Origin: Pomacea canaliculata | Taxonomy: Eukaryota > Mollusca > Gastropoda > Architaenioglossa > Ampullariidae | DNA length: 64,000 bases | Reading direction: 5' to 3' | Assembly: GCF_003073045.1 (NCBI RefSeq) | Contig: NC_037593.1 | Location: forward strand, 2,657,525-2,721,524 | Shown: positions 25,801-39,000 of the stretch, piece by piece | How positions within the stretch are numbered: position 1 is the first letter of the stretch | Layout: each line of letters begins with the position of its first letter | The notes under the pieces: model-generated | Seen by the model: the letters and a program-made list of their open reading frames with translations, nothing else | What the model was told of the DNA's origin: nothing | The model's database searches: none | Program-made: the position numbers and the translations under genes

Positions 25801-28800
25801 GGAATTTTGCTGACCTCGCCTTGACTTATTTGTGCGCAGCCAAGCGTCGCACAGTGCTCAACATTGCTCGTTTTTTATTTATTTTTTTTAATTAATTTAT
25901 TTATTTTTTTATTTTTTGTAGGGGGGGGTTGTTTGTTTAGTTTTTTGTGAAGGACCCCTAGTAACACGTGTAGAAGCCTCTGACCGTTACGCAGCTCTCG
26001 TCGCAAGAACTTTGGCACACAGCTGTGGCTGCTGACTTGTAACAGGTGCACACAGCTGTGGGCTGTGAGTGAAAATTGCAGCAGGTGCACACAGCTGTGG
26101 TTGCAGATTGCAACAGGTGTTTACAGCGAAGCCATCCCCTTCCGTCCAAAGGTATGCTTCGGGAACAGAAAGATCCTTGAGGAATCAAATTCCAGGTCAC
26201 GAAATTATAAGGGTAGTGTGGAGGGAGAGAGTAGGAATTGTTGACTTTTCTCAGCCTCTCTCTTCAGAAGTCAAAAGTCAATTTGTACATTATTATTAAT
26301 GTTGGTTGTAAGCACACGGCGAATGAAATGATTGTATTTATATATAAAATTCGATTGACATTGGAATCGGGGAATGGGGAGTAGAGGCAAATCAGACATT
26401 TGCACGTGCCGAGACCAAAACGAGGAGGTGAGTTGTTTTGTGCCATCCCCAGACTACGACCAAAGACGGTAAAAATAGTAACAGCTTTTGGCACGACTTG
26501 CATTTACCCTACATTGAGAACCCCGACCCTTGACCCTGTTTTAGTCTGGACGTGAGCAGTCAAACCCCGGGAGTAAATCCTGCTCAGGCTGCCTCTGAGG
26601 TTTGGGGTCGTCAGCACACAAATAAATAAAAAGCAAGCACTGTCGTTTGACCTCTGATCTCTAGAGCAAGGGAAGGAGGCAAACAGACACCTCTATCCAG
26701 AGCCCCACCCCTAACCCCTCTTTCCACACACAGCGCGACAGACCGATGGCCTGCCAGCGTGCAGAGGCCAGCTGCACGGCAGGACAGGTAAGTGCGAGCT
26801 ACACCTGGGGTTAGCCCTACACCTCGTGCCAGCTGACCTCAGTCTGCACTAGAGCACGCGCCACCGCCACAGTCTGGAACCTTCGTCTGTTCCGAGTGCT
26901 GAGCGACCTTTGTTGGTTCTTCTAGGGCAGAGAATGTGCGTAGTCATCGCCCTTATTGGGCGGTTTGGGTTTTGGGTTGGGGTAATGAACCCGGTGGCTT
27001 TGATGAAGAAATCGGGTGTGTCGACACGCTCTGCTGGGCAAATTTGCTTTTTAAAGAAATCGGTCGACGTGTGTCATGCGGTTATTGATCTCACAGGCTG
27101 GGTTTTTTTATTGTTGTTTTTTTGGGGTTTTTGGTTTTTTGGGGGGTTTTTTTGGTGGCCGAAAGATTGAGTAATGATTAAATGCTTGAAGAGCACGTGT
27201 AACAATCTTCTGAATCAGTTGGTGAGCAGAACATTTACTTCCAGGCAGTCCATCAGTCGGTCGGAGGCTCAGCGACTTTTGCTTATCCCCCCGTTAGGCG
27301 ACTTGCCAATTTCTGTCCAGTTATATAATTTTCTGTTGCTCTAACATTGTGTGTCACTGTAGTGCAATGACAAAAAAGTTGGCTAATTCCATTCTTATCA
27401 CGATTATACAATCAATACCCAACTCAACCGCGACATCCCTAAAATTGCGATTTGTTTTGAACCCCAAGGATGTTTCTTGTATTTCATGACTTTGTTATTG
27501 GTTTGACATGGTCCTTGGCATTCAGCAGGCGGACCCAAGATGGCCTGAGTTTATGAATACATCGCTCTGTCAGCTGTCCTGTACGACTAGTAACTGCCAG
27601 TTATGGGACTACATGGCAGGACATGACATGACATTCACAGTTCTGACAGATAAATAACTAGTTATGTTTTTTTTTGACTGAAATCTTTAAACCACCAATC
27701 ACAAACTCTGAGCGGGCATGCGGCAAAGTTCATTTCCTGAGATATCTGACCTTCTGTAATCTGTGATTCCATCTTGTCTGCTCATTTATAGTGAAATAGG
27801 ATTTTTTTCAGTCAGGCTCTCCTCGCTAGTGGAGCTTCAATTGTCTTGTGTTCTGTCCGCCCTTTTAAGCAGCAATTTTTTTACTGTTTTTTCACCGTCA
27901 AGATACGGTAATGCGATATCATCAGCTGCCCTTTAGGTTCACACCTACTTCCAGGGTGTAACGGTGCCATGACAACGGGAGGCAAACTAATACTTGTGTG
28001 TCCAGGATCGATATGTCAGGACGTGCAGAGATCAGGTGGAGCAGGGTGGGTCAGTGCGAAAATCACCAGAGAGACAGAGTTCTTGATGGAAGGGGGAACC
28101 AAGCTGTTCACATGCGGGGGAGGTGGATCGTTGGTCCAGCTGGCAAATGCGACAAGAGCAGGTCGAAGAAATTATGACAAAAGTCTTCAACGCAGAGTGA
28201 AGTTTGACGAGGTTGAATTTGGAGAGGGTCTCCTATGAAAGCGAAAGGCAGAGTGGGGTGGGGTGGGGAAGGTAGATAGACGACAGGTAGAAAGGGAACA
28301 AAGCGACAAAGGCGGGTGGGGGTAGAGTTGCCAGCACCACCACACTATTTATCTACCCCACCCCCTACATTTGAAACGGGCTCCCGTTTCTAGCTGTCAC
28401 TATGCCAGGTTAGGGAACATCTTGAGTACAAATGTTTGAGTATTTCACCACCCTGACTCATTGCATAAGTTTGACTCACGTGAAGTAGTAAATCAAAAGT
28501 TGACGAGAACAGCACCGGGGTTGAGGGGTAGAAGGTAACCCAGACAAAGCTGGATATCTCGGTATGTCTATATAACCAGATACCGATACAGTTAATATTT
28601 AATAACTGCTTTCGTTACAAGCAGCCAGACGACTTGGATATATAGTACTTAGAAATCATACCTACAAACAAATATACTGAGCTGTTTACACGTGATGTCA
28701 ATAAAACCTTTAGAAGACAGTTGGCCTCAGTCGCCGTTAGTCAAAGGGCTCGTTGGTGCTGCAGTTACAAACACAATGATTGCTGTTGCTGGGTTTTCAC

Positions 28801-30026
28801 ACTTGGACACTTAAGTGACAAATAAGTGTAGGTCTACTCCACCCCTACTACCTTACATTTACTATATGTGTAAACAGAAAAAAAGCAGTTTATTGGACTG
28901 TTGCAGACGACTGAACACGATGAGCTGTTGCCTGTTTGGCTCTTGAAAACATCTATCATTCCTTCCATTAAAATTAAAAGTTTAATGGAGAAAATAATTT
29001 TACTGACATTGCCGGAATACTAACGGTATTTTCTCCTCATTCAGAGGTGTTTCTGTTAGCTGACTCTCAGCATTCAAGTACAACTGTCACAGTACAGTGC
29101 CATAATGATGTTCTTCAGATGATTTAGCCTTGGATAATTTCATTATTATCTAAAAGACTTAGAGGAGTTATTAAAGATTTTTAAAACCTTTAATTGATAT
29201 AACCGTTATTAATTTGTATTTATAACATTAAGCCATTACTGAGTTGTAACATTTCACTTTCGGTGTGCAGAACATGTTGACTTGAGTTTTGATGGTCACA
29301 ACAAGATTATTGTCAATGCAATAAAAAAAAACCTTTGTACTAATTTTTGCCAGTTGCAAATGAAGAACTGCAGTAAGTAGTTCGACATAAGTTTATAATC
29401 GTTTGCGACATTAGTCTCGCAGACCTTCCACTCACTTATTTTTTACTGTATTTACTGTTCACACATCTTGAGAAAGGGGGCAAACTAACTAGCTAACGGG
29501 CACTTCTATTAATTAATAATGAGATTTAAACCAGATTAACCTTTACTATTAAAGCAAACCGATCAGAACCTCTGCTGTAAACATTGAACAAGGCGAGGCT
29601 GACCCCGAGAAGGGTTATGACCTACATTTGTAGATCACGTGATAGGCAAGGTGACACCATGGAGATATTGGTGGTGACACAGCTCAATATACAGTTGATA
29701 TTTACATGTTTTCGCTACAGACAGGTGTGCCTGGCTACTCATCAACACGCTCTGCTCGACCTGCGCTACGTACTGACGTGCTTACACACATACACACACG
29801 TGCGCGCGTGCACAGAATGTCGGGGCCAACTGACCTACTGACCTATTATTGGAAACAAGGTTTTCAAGATGCTTTCCACCGGAATGTCGCGCCTGCAGCA
29901 CCGGATGCAGTAGCTGATCCGAGGCTTCATCTCCTCCCCCTTACTCTCGCTCTGTCAAAGAAAATAAATAAAATAAGCACACAGGAGGGCGGAGTCCTTT
30001 GTCCGTCTGTTCCTGTCTTAGTTTAG

Positions 30027-30065
<39 letters not shown>

Positions 30066-30215
30066 TATTTATCCGGGTCTGTCTGTCTTATTTGACTACC
30101 AGTGGTGGTGTTTGCAGCTTACCGTTATGTACTGCCGACAGGCGTGGACAATCCACCAGACTGCGATCACGATGAAGAAGAGACCTTCATCAATGTGACC
30201 CCAGAATGACCCCAT
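22861..30215 (-). CDS. TMEM45 family membrane protein, copy 2
   Basis: Five exons on the minus strand: 30215-30123, 29951-29843, 25305-25110, 23836-23604 and 23135-22861, phases 0,1,2,1; 301 aa. Starts MGSFWGHIDEGLFFIVIAVW, closer to the typical TMEM45 start (MG/AxFxGH) than copy 1. Hydrophobic segments include YGIFILHGIIDLLTW, VVHVIPIVAMFGAAAMIF, YFVLTLGTWFSHVAFMLYEH and LLLNMTFILLCYLVTYVIL, about seven spans, then a histidine/acidic tail ending QFLLEDSP. The second exon is the most diverged from copy 1 (basic, cysteine-rich CIRCCRRD). The first exon is preceded by an acceptor (tttccag at about 30242-30248), so a 5'UTR exon lies upstream. The 4.5 kb third-to-second exon gap is the largest intron in the gene. 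Confidence 0.92.
25380..29840. other. long intron of TMEM45-like copy 2
   Basis: Intron 2 of the minus-strand TMEM45-like gene. Besides the E-box tandem repeat it holds a G/T-tract region at 27105-27160 and one plus-strand exon-like segment (26734-26787) with good splice borders. No recognised gene lies inside it. Confidence 0.6.
26014..26127. repeat. E-box-rich tandem repeat
   Basis: About three copies of a unit near 37-40 bases containing acaggtgcacacagctgtgg. Each copy carries E-box hexamers CAGGTG and CAGCTG. It lies in the intron between exons 2 and 3 of TMEM45-like copy 2. Confidence 0.75.
30027..30064. repeat. (TCTG)n microsatellite
   Basis: Nine or so perfect TGTC units in the first coding intron of TMEM45-like copy 2, with a degenerate second run up to about 30090. 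Confidence 0.9.
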
Positions 30216-30839
30216 CTTTTCCTGCCAGGGCCGATCACTTTCTGGAAATAACCTTGGTCCTAACTGCCTTTGTTTTGTTTCTTTAAGGTCGCCCAAAGCG
30301 ATCTGTGTTCAACTGTCTGGAAAGCAAACAGAAATGGTGGCGGTTCTTATTTTTGTGTTTTATCTCTACAGAAAAAGCTGGTTTTTGTAGAATGCAAGGG
30401 GTACGTCTCTCGTACAACCCCGCCATAAGCAATTTTGTTGTTTGGTTGATGAAGGGTATCTCTTACTTTTTTCCTCTCTCTCTCTCTCACTATTTAAAAT
30501 ATACAATAAGTACCTAAAGTAATAATTAAGCCAAACTGTAATCAAATAAAATAAGAGGTGATCTGATTTGATTTGGCTTGCTTGCTTGTTTGTGTCTTTA
30601 GGATTTTTATCTAACTGAATTTGCTGGATTTATTTTCGGTCTTTGTGTGATGGCAAGTGCCATGACTCGCCGTAATTTTCCTGATATGTATTAATAAAAC
30701 ACTCAATACGCTTCATGAACAATAATTGGCAGATCGACGAACAGATAGTCGTGTCCGGCACCCTAGGTTGCTGGCCCAAGAATAGTAAAGTACAGATAAG
30801 TAACAGGATACTGGCCTGAGTGCTAAGGGACTTCATTGC

Positions 30840-30990
30840 CTTGGGTCCCTGGCTGTTGTAGCAACAAGGTTTCTACCTGCCCGGCTTCACATTCAGGGAG
30901 CATGTTAACCTACCCTGTTACCCTACAAAAGTTGGGTAGATCGGGTAACTGGAGAAAACTCTGCATCGAAAATTAGAAAATAATTTGTAA
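30840..30990 (-). repeat. possible SINE fragment
   Basis: Read on the minus strand it contains gcagagttttctccagttaccc, similar to the body of the SINE at 21945. It is partial, without a clear tRNA-like head. Confidence 0.3.
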
Positions 30991-30999
30991 GTAAGGTGT

Positions 31000-33900
31000 G
31001 TGTTACGCTCAGAATGCAAAACATCATTCTTCCCCTCCACCCGGTATGAGAAATCCTAGATGGCTGGTATTGTCAGGGACAATCCGGGTTGTTTACTTCT
31101 TAAATTGTTGCAGACGGGTCAGGTAATGCCTGCATCTACCCGCGGTCTGCAGACTGTGTGATGTGCGCAGCAGCAGACAGGACGAGATCACCTCTCGCCG
31201 CGGAGACACTTCCATCTCGCCGCTTGACCCTTGACCTTAGGTCTAAAGATAAGAATCAACCCACGAAACACTTGATTTCAAGAGCAACTGCAAGTTAATT
31301 TTATTACATATTTTTGGTACATTTTTCTAGAAATCTTCATGGACGAGGGAAGACTCTGAAGGTAACTTCTAAGGTCTGGGACGAACACAAGAGGAATTAT
31401 GATGCGGTATACATGTATATTATTTTTTAAAAACTGGCAAAATCAGGGTTTTTTTTAATTTGCTGACACCTCTCACTTTCAAATGTCCAGTTGTATATTC
31501 CACGTTCCTACAGTTCTGTTCGGAATCGGGAGGATCAGACGATTATCGAAAAGAGAGAGCGGAGTTCTAACTGGCAAGAGAGATGTTCAGACGACACATT
31601 GAGACTAATGAAAGGCAAAGTCTCTCCCAAACCAAAGTTAGGATGAAAAGCCTTCAATTAAAATGTCAAGATCAAATAGAGCTGGCTTTCTGTCTTTCTT
31701 TCCTTTTTTGTTTTTGAGTTAGTGGGGAATGTAAGAAAGATGAATATAAACAGCATGCTCTGTAAAAGGGGAAAGCACATGTTCTTACCGTTGTGTTCCA
31801 CCACGAAGTGACAACAGAGGGAGCGGGGCAAATAGAGAAAAGGTAGACTGCCAACTAAAGTGGAAGAATCAAAAGCGTGAGGCACACAATTGTTGTTGTT
31901 GTTTTTATAAAGCGAGTTTAGGTGCCCTAAAAAACAACAAATATAAACAGTTCTCTCGCCACAGCCTTGCCACGAGACAAGATCACAACCGTCTGTGACC
32001 CCGGGTTGTTTGTTTGTGTAGGTGTCTTTGTTAATTCCAAGTACAGAAAGACCGGCAGGCAGGCAAGCAGAAAAACTGACAGACACTGAAAATGCCAGGT
32101 AAACATACAGAGATAATACTCCTTTCCACCACGAGAGGGAGAGCGGGAGGTCTCATGAAAAAAAAAATTATGTAGCGTGACAGCTCGACGCTGACACACC
32201 TTTTGACGGTTGACAATACCCGCCACCATCCACATCCTTTCATTCATTCATTTACTCATTCTTTATTTCTTTTTTCTGCACATTTCTTTAGTCTTTAGCA
32301 GACGAAAAAAATTTCATAGGATGCCTTCACATTGTTTTACATCTGATTACTTTTGTTGAGCAGGTAAGCTTCATAAGATTGCTCGCTCTCACTTTCTCTT
32401 CCTCCACTTTCTCTTCCTTCTCCGTGTGTGTGTGTGCTCGCGCGTGCGTGTCTGGGGAGAATAAAGTCCTTGAAACTGATTGCCGTTAAAAACTGTGCCG
32501 TTCCCTTCTGATTTCGTAAGTCTCAAGACCTCACTGACTTGGGATTCGATTGGAAGGTATGTCAGGGTGACCTATGGCCTCATTAATTTAAAATCAGTAA
32601 AAAAGCTTGCAAGCCAAACATATGCTTGGAACCTTCCTCTGGTCATTAGTGAGTAAGAGAACTGATTAGATGATTGAGAGGCTGGGAGGGGCGATATGGT
32701 AGGGGAATAAGCAATATCTGAGGCTGAACACAAAAGCAGGTGAGCACGTGTAGACGCGTGCACGTGCATGAGAACGCGGGTGTGTACTTGCATGTTTGTC
32801 TTGTTCTGTTGCATTTGTTTAAAGAGTTTTAGTCATTAACTAACTCGTTAACTGACGTTAAAATAAACTTTGTTCCAAACCCCACAACACACTCCTGGAG
32901 ACACGGAAAAACTGAGGATAGACAAACAATCACAGAGGGGTTGAAGAGACTAAGAGAGAAAATCGGATAAAGATGAAGATCAGAGCAGCGAAGAAATATC
33001 CATCAAGCTCCAATGTTCGATAGTCTTCACAGTCCAAAAATGATAAAACGCTTCCATACCTCGTGTCACAAACGTCCACGCTGTTTCTTGAACCATGTAC
33101 CTGTCGTTCCCTCAGGTGATACACAAGGAGGAGCGCCAGGTGTTTGGCAGTGTTCAGACAGCAGGTCAAGTCTGTGAACTTCCACGTGTCCACTCAGATT
33201 CCACCGCTCCTCGCCATCCTTGGACTACAGGCTTTTTTTTTTTTTGTACTGAAGCCGAGGCCTGTCAACAACACAAACATCAGTCGTTACATCTAGCTGT
33301 GATTGACAGCACGGGCGGACCACAAGCCACGCCCTCGTGTGACGTCACGATTGGGTCCGCGATAGCACATCCGAGAGTTGGCGCGCGTGCAACACGTAGA
33401 CGTTTGGTGACCTTGCTTAGCCGATGAATGCACAATTCTGAAGAATGATTTTTTGGTGGAGGGGAGGTCGGAGTTTTGTACCAGTTTCGCTAGAGGGGTG
33501 TGTAATGGCGTGGAAAAGCTACTTGCTGCGTGCAGACCCCTGCTGCTTGTCGTGACCTTGTGAAGAAATAAATAAAACGTTTCAACGCATGCAGACATTA
33601 ATCCGCTGTTCCTATCTTTTTAAAAAAATGTGGTTTCTTAATACACGTTACATGGCAGAATTAGGATTGTGATCCAAATCATCCAATGGAAGTGTGGAAT
33701 GCACGAGGAATGCGGATGGCTTAGTCGTTCGTGCCATCACGACAGGGATTACATCATTATATTTATTATTATACAGTGAAGGGGACGAGATTACCGGCCT
33801 CTCGCTGCAGCGGTGACAAATGAGTGTTTTTTAACCACCAGGCGCCTCCCTCCATATTTTACAACAATCAGCAGACCGTGTCCAGCTGAGGGCGCCACAG

Positions 33901-35830
33901 GCCTACGTGACTTACCTCGCCTTCGCTCTAGTTTCCTCTTGCACCACTCAATGTACTTAGACGCGCACCAAAAGAGCTCTTCGGCTGAATTACCCCCTCC
34001 CCTTCTCCAAAACTTCGGTACACACACTCTCTCTCACACACAAAATTAAGTCAAAAGCCCCTTCCCCCGAAAGAAAAAAAAAAAAACTACAGAGCGTTAC
34101 GTCCAGTCATATTTCGCTCTGGGCTAGAGTAATCTCCGATACGAAATAAAGTTTGTGTGCTCCTGTAATTTAAAAAAAAGTGTCTACCTGGTGAAACTAA
34201 ATTAACTAGGACCACCAACAGTTGGGACTGGTCAAAGTTACTTCTGCACTGTAACACCCAGAGAGGGTGACCAGAGCGGTGTAAACTGAGGTCCAAGATC
34301 GAGGTGCAAGTGTGAAGCTTGGCCAGTTGAGGAAAGGGCCAGTTGACATTTGACATCTTACCTGTCAGCCTGGTTGGGGGCCACGGGAGGTGGGGGAGGT
34401 CGATTTTATGGTCCAATCGCCGGAAACAAAGGACAGTGCTAGCTTATCCGGGAAAATGACAGAAAATCTTCGGAAGTAATTATCAGCCAGGGTAGTCAGC
34501 GCTGGACAAAGGAAGGTGCAGTCGAAGGACAGCTCAGCCTCTCGACTGGGCAGAAAACTCACTTTTCCGATCTGCTAGGGTAGCGAACGAAGGTCCATCT
34601 CGAGAAGACATAAAGATTATTGTTGATTTTACTTTGTACCTGTATGTGCAGGCGTATGGAATACCTATCTCAGACATATACAACTGTGCTGTGAAACATA
34701 CCCGCGACCAAATCGAAAAAAAACAGTGGAACGGTCTGATCTGTATACAAGTCCGTGGTCTTACAACCGCGAGGTCATTGCACCAACAGGTCAAATAGCT
34801 ATGCAACTTCTTGGTCGCAAGGCAAAGCTTTGTATTTTCCTTTTCATTTTAAGGCTCGTGACATTTTTGTTTCCATTGTGAAAAGCCTTTAACAAGTTCA
34901 TACAAGGGCATAAACAAGCCTCAAAACACATGTATATAACGAGTTTGTTTACATGTATCTAGGCAGAACTGTACATTAAGATATAACTCCATTTCACCTT
35001 GAACTACTGCCCCAGCTAAAATGGGATTTTTTGTAACAAAATGCATCATTAGCTGCATCTACACCTCAGTCTTTAGATCAGATTCATGCAACAAGTGTTC
35101 CTGCCCCCTTATGGTTGGTTGGTTTTTCTAAGAAACGGTCCAGCATTCCAGAGATGCATGCTAAAAGTACACGCCCAGGCATCATTCCAATTTCATTAAA
35201 TAAAATGTTATTAGTGCCCTATCACAGTCTGGCTTCAATGCAAGATCTGTGCATGATACAACATAACAGACATTTTACTTGGCACTCTCAAATGATCGAT
35301 AAAAAAATTTTTAAAAAGCATTATGAATCTCAGTATTTGTATAACTGTGCATTAATTGTACATTTGTGCAACTGCCACCCCCATCATCACCACCACCACC
35401 ACCACACACACAGTGTTTGTATAACTGCTATACATTTATACACATTTGTTGCTACAGTTGTGTCATCTTTTGTATTGGTGTCTGTATAATGTTAATGTTA
35501 AGCTTCCACATGGCGGTGATTTTGTACTGTGGGGGATGGGGATCGTGGGGGAATGTGAGGATTCGGGGGTAGAAGGTGGATGGAGGGAGAGAGGGATTGA
35601 GAAAGAGAGGGAGTATAGTCGCTGTTTTGTGGTTATGCAGGTTTTGTCTTCTCCTGTTTGTGCCCTATTTTCCTTTTGGTGTCTAGGAGGTTTGCCAAGT
35701 CTGTATTTGTCGTGTACTGTGATGGTGCCCTCTTTTCCTGCTACTGTCTCTTGCCTAGAAGGCCTGCCAAGTCCACCGTGCCTGGTTGTGTACTGTATTG
35801 GTTGCCAGGTCCCTCATGTTGATCTATTCT
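31000..35830. other. intergenic, no gene recognised
   Basis: Lies between the 5' side of TMEM45-like copy 2 and the 3' end of PIGL. Open frames here lack splice context, homology or codon bias. It contains a CRE/CCAAT promoter-like cluster at 33340-33354 and small CAC and CA runs near 35385-35411. Confidence 0.5.
33340..33354 (-). promoter_or_regulatory. CRE plus CCAAT box, possible promoter of TMEM45-like copy 2
   Basis: A full TGACGTCA (33340-33347) is followed two bases later by attgg, which is CCAAT on the minus strand. They sit in a locally CpG-rich stretch (about 33300-33420) roughly 3.1 kb upstream of the first coding exon of the minus-strand gene, which has an untranslated exon further upstream. 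Assignment to that gene is inference. Confidence 0.3.
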
Positions 35831-35835
35831 AGGTT

Positions 35836-35841
35836 TTTATT
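35836..35841 (-). terminator. poly(A) signal of PIGL
   Basis: Minus-strand AATAAA about 235 bases after the PIGL stop codon. Confidence 0.45.
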
Positions 35842-36074
35842 TAGCTTATTTTTGTTGCTACTTTTTGACCTGGGTTTTAGATGATTTGACACCTCATTCC
35901 CATAGTCTTTAAACATGAATGTATAAATATATGCAGACATATGTGCATGTTTATGTATGTACATACTTGTATAAACATGCATGTGTTTGCTGTATAAGGA
36001 AGATGTCATGCAAGACTTGACCATATCAATGCCACATAACAAAAAAGATCTAAAGGATCAACAATCTCTATATT

Positions 36075-39000
36075 TCAGTCTGTTTCTTCTAATTTGTCTT
36101 CTTTGAGATCCAACCTGGTGAAGGAATTGATTGTCATGTATCTAGAAAAGATGATGTATAGAAGCCGAAACCATTCCAGCTGAGTATAATGGGCCAACAT
36201 GGCTTTCTGCAACAAGAAGAGTTTGCAAAAGATTTCTCAAAAGCAGAATATTCCTGCAAAATACACCATCACAGGTCACCAGTTTTGAGTCATTATGAGG
36301 CATGATGAGTTTATAGTTATAACCTTAGGACTTTACTTTCTCTAAGTTAAAGATTATAGATTTACATTATCTATAAGAGAAGAAAAAGATGCAGCTTCAG
36401 TTCAGACTCACATTACAGCAGATATAAGCAATTACATGAAAGCTTATCTTACATTTCACTTACCTCAATCTGTAATACTGCACCTGGTGCTGCGACAGCA
36501 ATAACTGATTCACGCAAAAGTACCAGTGGGAGATCAAATATTGCTAGGTACTTGCGCAATATGTTAACACTTTGCAAAAAGTATACAGACTTCACTCCTG
36601 CAGGAACAAATAGGAACTACATGTAGTCATACCAACTGAAACCAAAATTTATTGTTTCTCGATACTGATGTTTTATATTAAACATATTACATCGAATGTG
36701 TGCCCCTTTTTTGAAATAAATTAATTATTATTGTTTCTTGTACTTGTGTAAAGGGGAGTAAGCCTTAAGCAACAGGTTCATAGATCAAAAAGTAATATTT
36801 CATATTTACCTCCCTTAATATAGAACTAAGGGGCCATGGTTATGAAGCGAGGGTAAGGCACTGTCCTGAACAACACGAGGAACAGTAGGACAAGTGGCTT
36901 GTTTCTGGTTATAAAGCAATATCCTAATGCAACATATGCTGTTTACCCCTGAAGCCATAGTTATAAAGCAAAAGCAAAAGAACCCTGGTGAAGTAAAAAA
37001 AAAAAGAAGTAAATTTTCTGGGCACTGCATTGTAACTACAAAAGCAAGCCTGAGTTCCACATGTTGCCCTGGGAAAATGACTAACTCTTGCTTCATAAAT
37101 ATTCCACCTGGTGGGAAACAGGAACGCTAAATAAGGAGTTTTCTTCAACACTGCAATTTACATCACACCTTATATACTTCACTCACCTCTTAGCTTTGTC
37201 CCATTTGTAAAAATTTCCCTGTAAAATGACAATGCTCCATATGAATCTTGGCCAAATTTATATATTTAAATAGATAACTCAAACTCTTATATATCTCTGT
37301 ACTTTTTATTCTCTCACTCCTTGTCTGACAACTTTAAAAGTCTAGCCCATAACCTTGACCTTACCATATGCACATTCATGAAAACACTTAAGCATATCTT
37401 TTTTTTTTTAATGTTTCAAGTAAACAGCAGCTTATAAAAAGAAAATTCTATTTACCTTACAGCTTTATGAACAGCTATATGATTTTTGTGTCCACTGACT
37501 CCATATTCATCAAATGTGTACACCTGTAAGAGACATAAATCTAGAAACAGTTCTCTGTCTCTTTGCTGTTTTTGCGAAATGCATAAAAGACATCAACATA
37601 ACAACAAGATGCTAAAGTGAAACAATCTCTACTTTTTATTCTGTTTTGTTCTTATCTGTTTCCTTTGAAGTCCAACCTGGTGAGTAGTTTCCCTTATTTT
37701 TTAATCCATTTTCAGCTCTTTACTCACAAAAAAATTGCAAACTACTGATGTTATAGGAAATTTGAATTAAAAAAATTCCAGAAAGCCTTAAGCATCTTGC
37801 AACAGCTGGGTCTTATCATAAAATATAAATGACAGTTTACAGTAACATCTTAGAATCAACCTCATTTGTAAAAAAAAGAAATAATAATAATAGGAAGGAT
37901 ATGGACAAAAAGGGTCCATGTACCTCTTCTGGTTTCAGACGACACACTACATCAATAATGTTCTTCTGGACTTGATCAGGCGGCCAGTCTGCTACAGGAT
38001 CATCTGGTAGCTTGCTGTTTTAGCGATACCAAAACAAAGCATTATCTTTGCCTCCCACTAAAGTATACCTTTCATGTGTTGTCTCTCATTCCTAAGAATA
38101 CTGAAGTGCATAGGCCATCATTCTTTCAATGAATTTCGTATTACACTGTACATAATAAATAAGATGTCCTAAATGTGTTTTCTGGCCTTGTCTTCTTTAC
38201 CTTCCTTAACTCTTTGCAACTTGGTTGAACATGCATGATCAATAATCCACATTTTCTTGACTATTGAAAATTTGCCTCAAAACTTTTCAATGTAATAACA
38301 GAAAAAAAATTATACGACAATCACCAAACAATATTGTTATGGGCATACCTTTGTGGAGGAGCTGGCTGGTTAAATTTTCTACCGTCTTTACTACTGTCTA
38401 CAAATCTGGCATACATTATGATTATGCATGGGATTATCATAGAATAAATAAATTTATAAATCACAAACATAATGTACAAAGAGGACAAAAAAGAGGCAAA
38501 GTGAGCAAATATAAAACTTTGCTCCTACCTGTCATTGACAACAGTAATTCTGTCCTTAGTAATGCCAAGTATTTTTCCACTTTTTATTATTTCTTTTTCT
38601 CGAGTCAGTCCATTCCCATAAAAATTCCCTGAAGAAGAAAATAAAAACAAAATTTAAGAGGAAAAAAATGGTGTAAATTTCTTTTATAAAAACGTCAAAA
38701 AGTTCCAAAAGGCGTAAAAAGTTATTCAAATTCATCCAATATCAAGCTACTGGAATTAATGTTTTATTGAAAGAAGTTCCTGTGCTATGCAGCCGTTGAC
38801 TGCCTAGTAACAGTAACCGATAAAATTCACTGTGTAGTGAAGAATGAATTTAAAACTCAAGACTCATAGATGAGTTATGTTGATCTACATTCTCACCGTT
38901 TGTTAAACATAGTAAGTGAACTCTGTTTAAACTGTTTGATGACGAAGTTAATCTTGAGAGTGTTGGACCGAAAAACATGCATTCATCGTCAGGATGTGCA

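Noticed and set aside
35446..35832. A 128-codon plus-strand open frame next to the PIGL 3' end
   Set aside because: Composition is that of GT-rich non-coding DNA; no family match or supporting splice or start signals.
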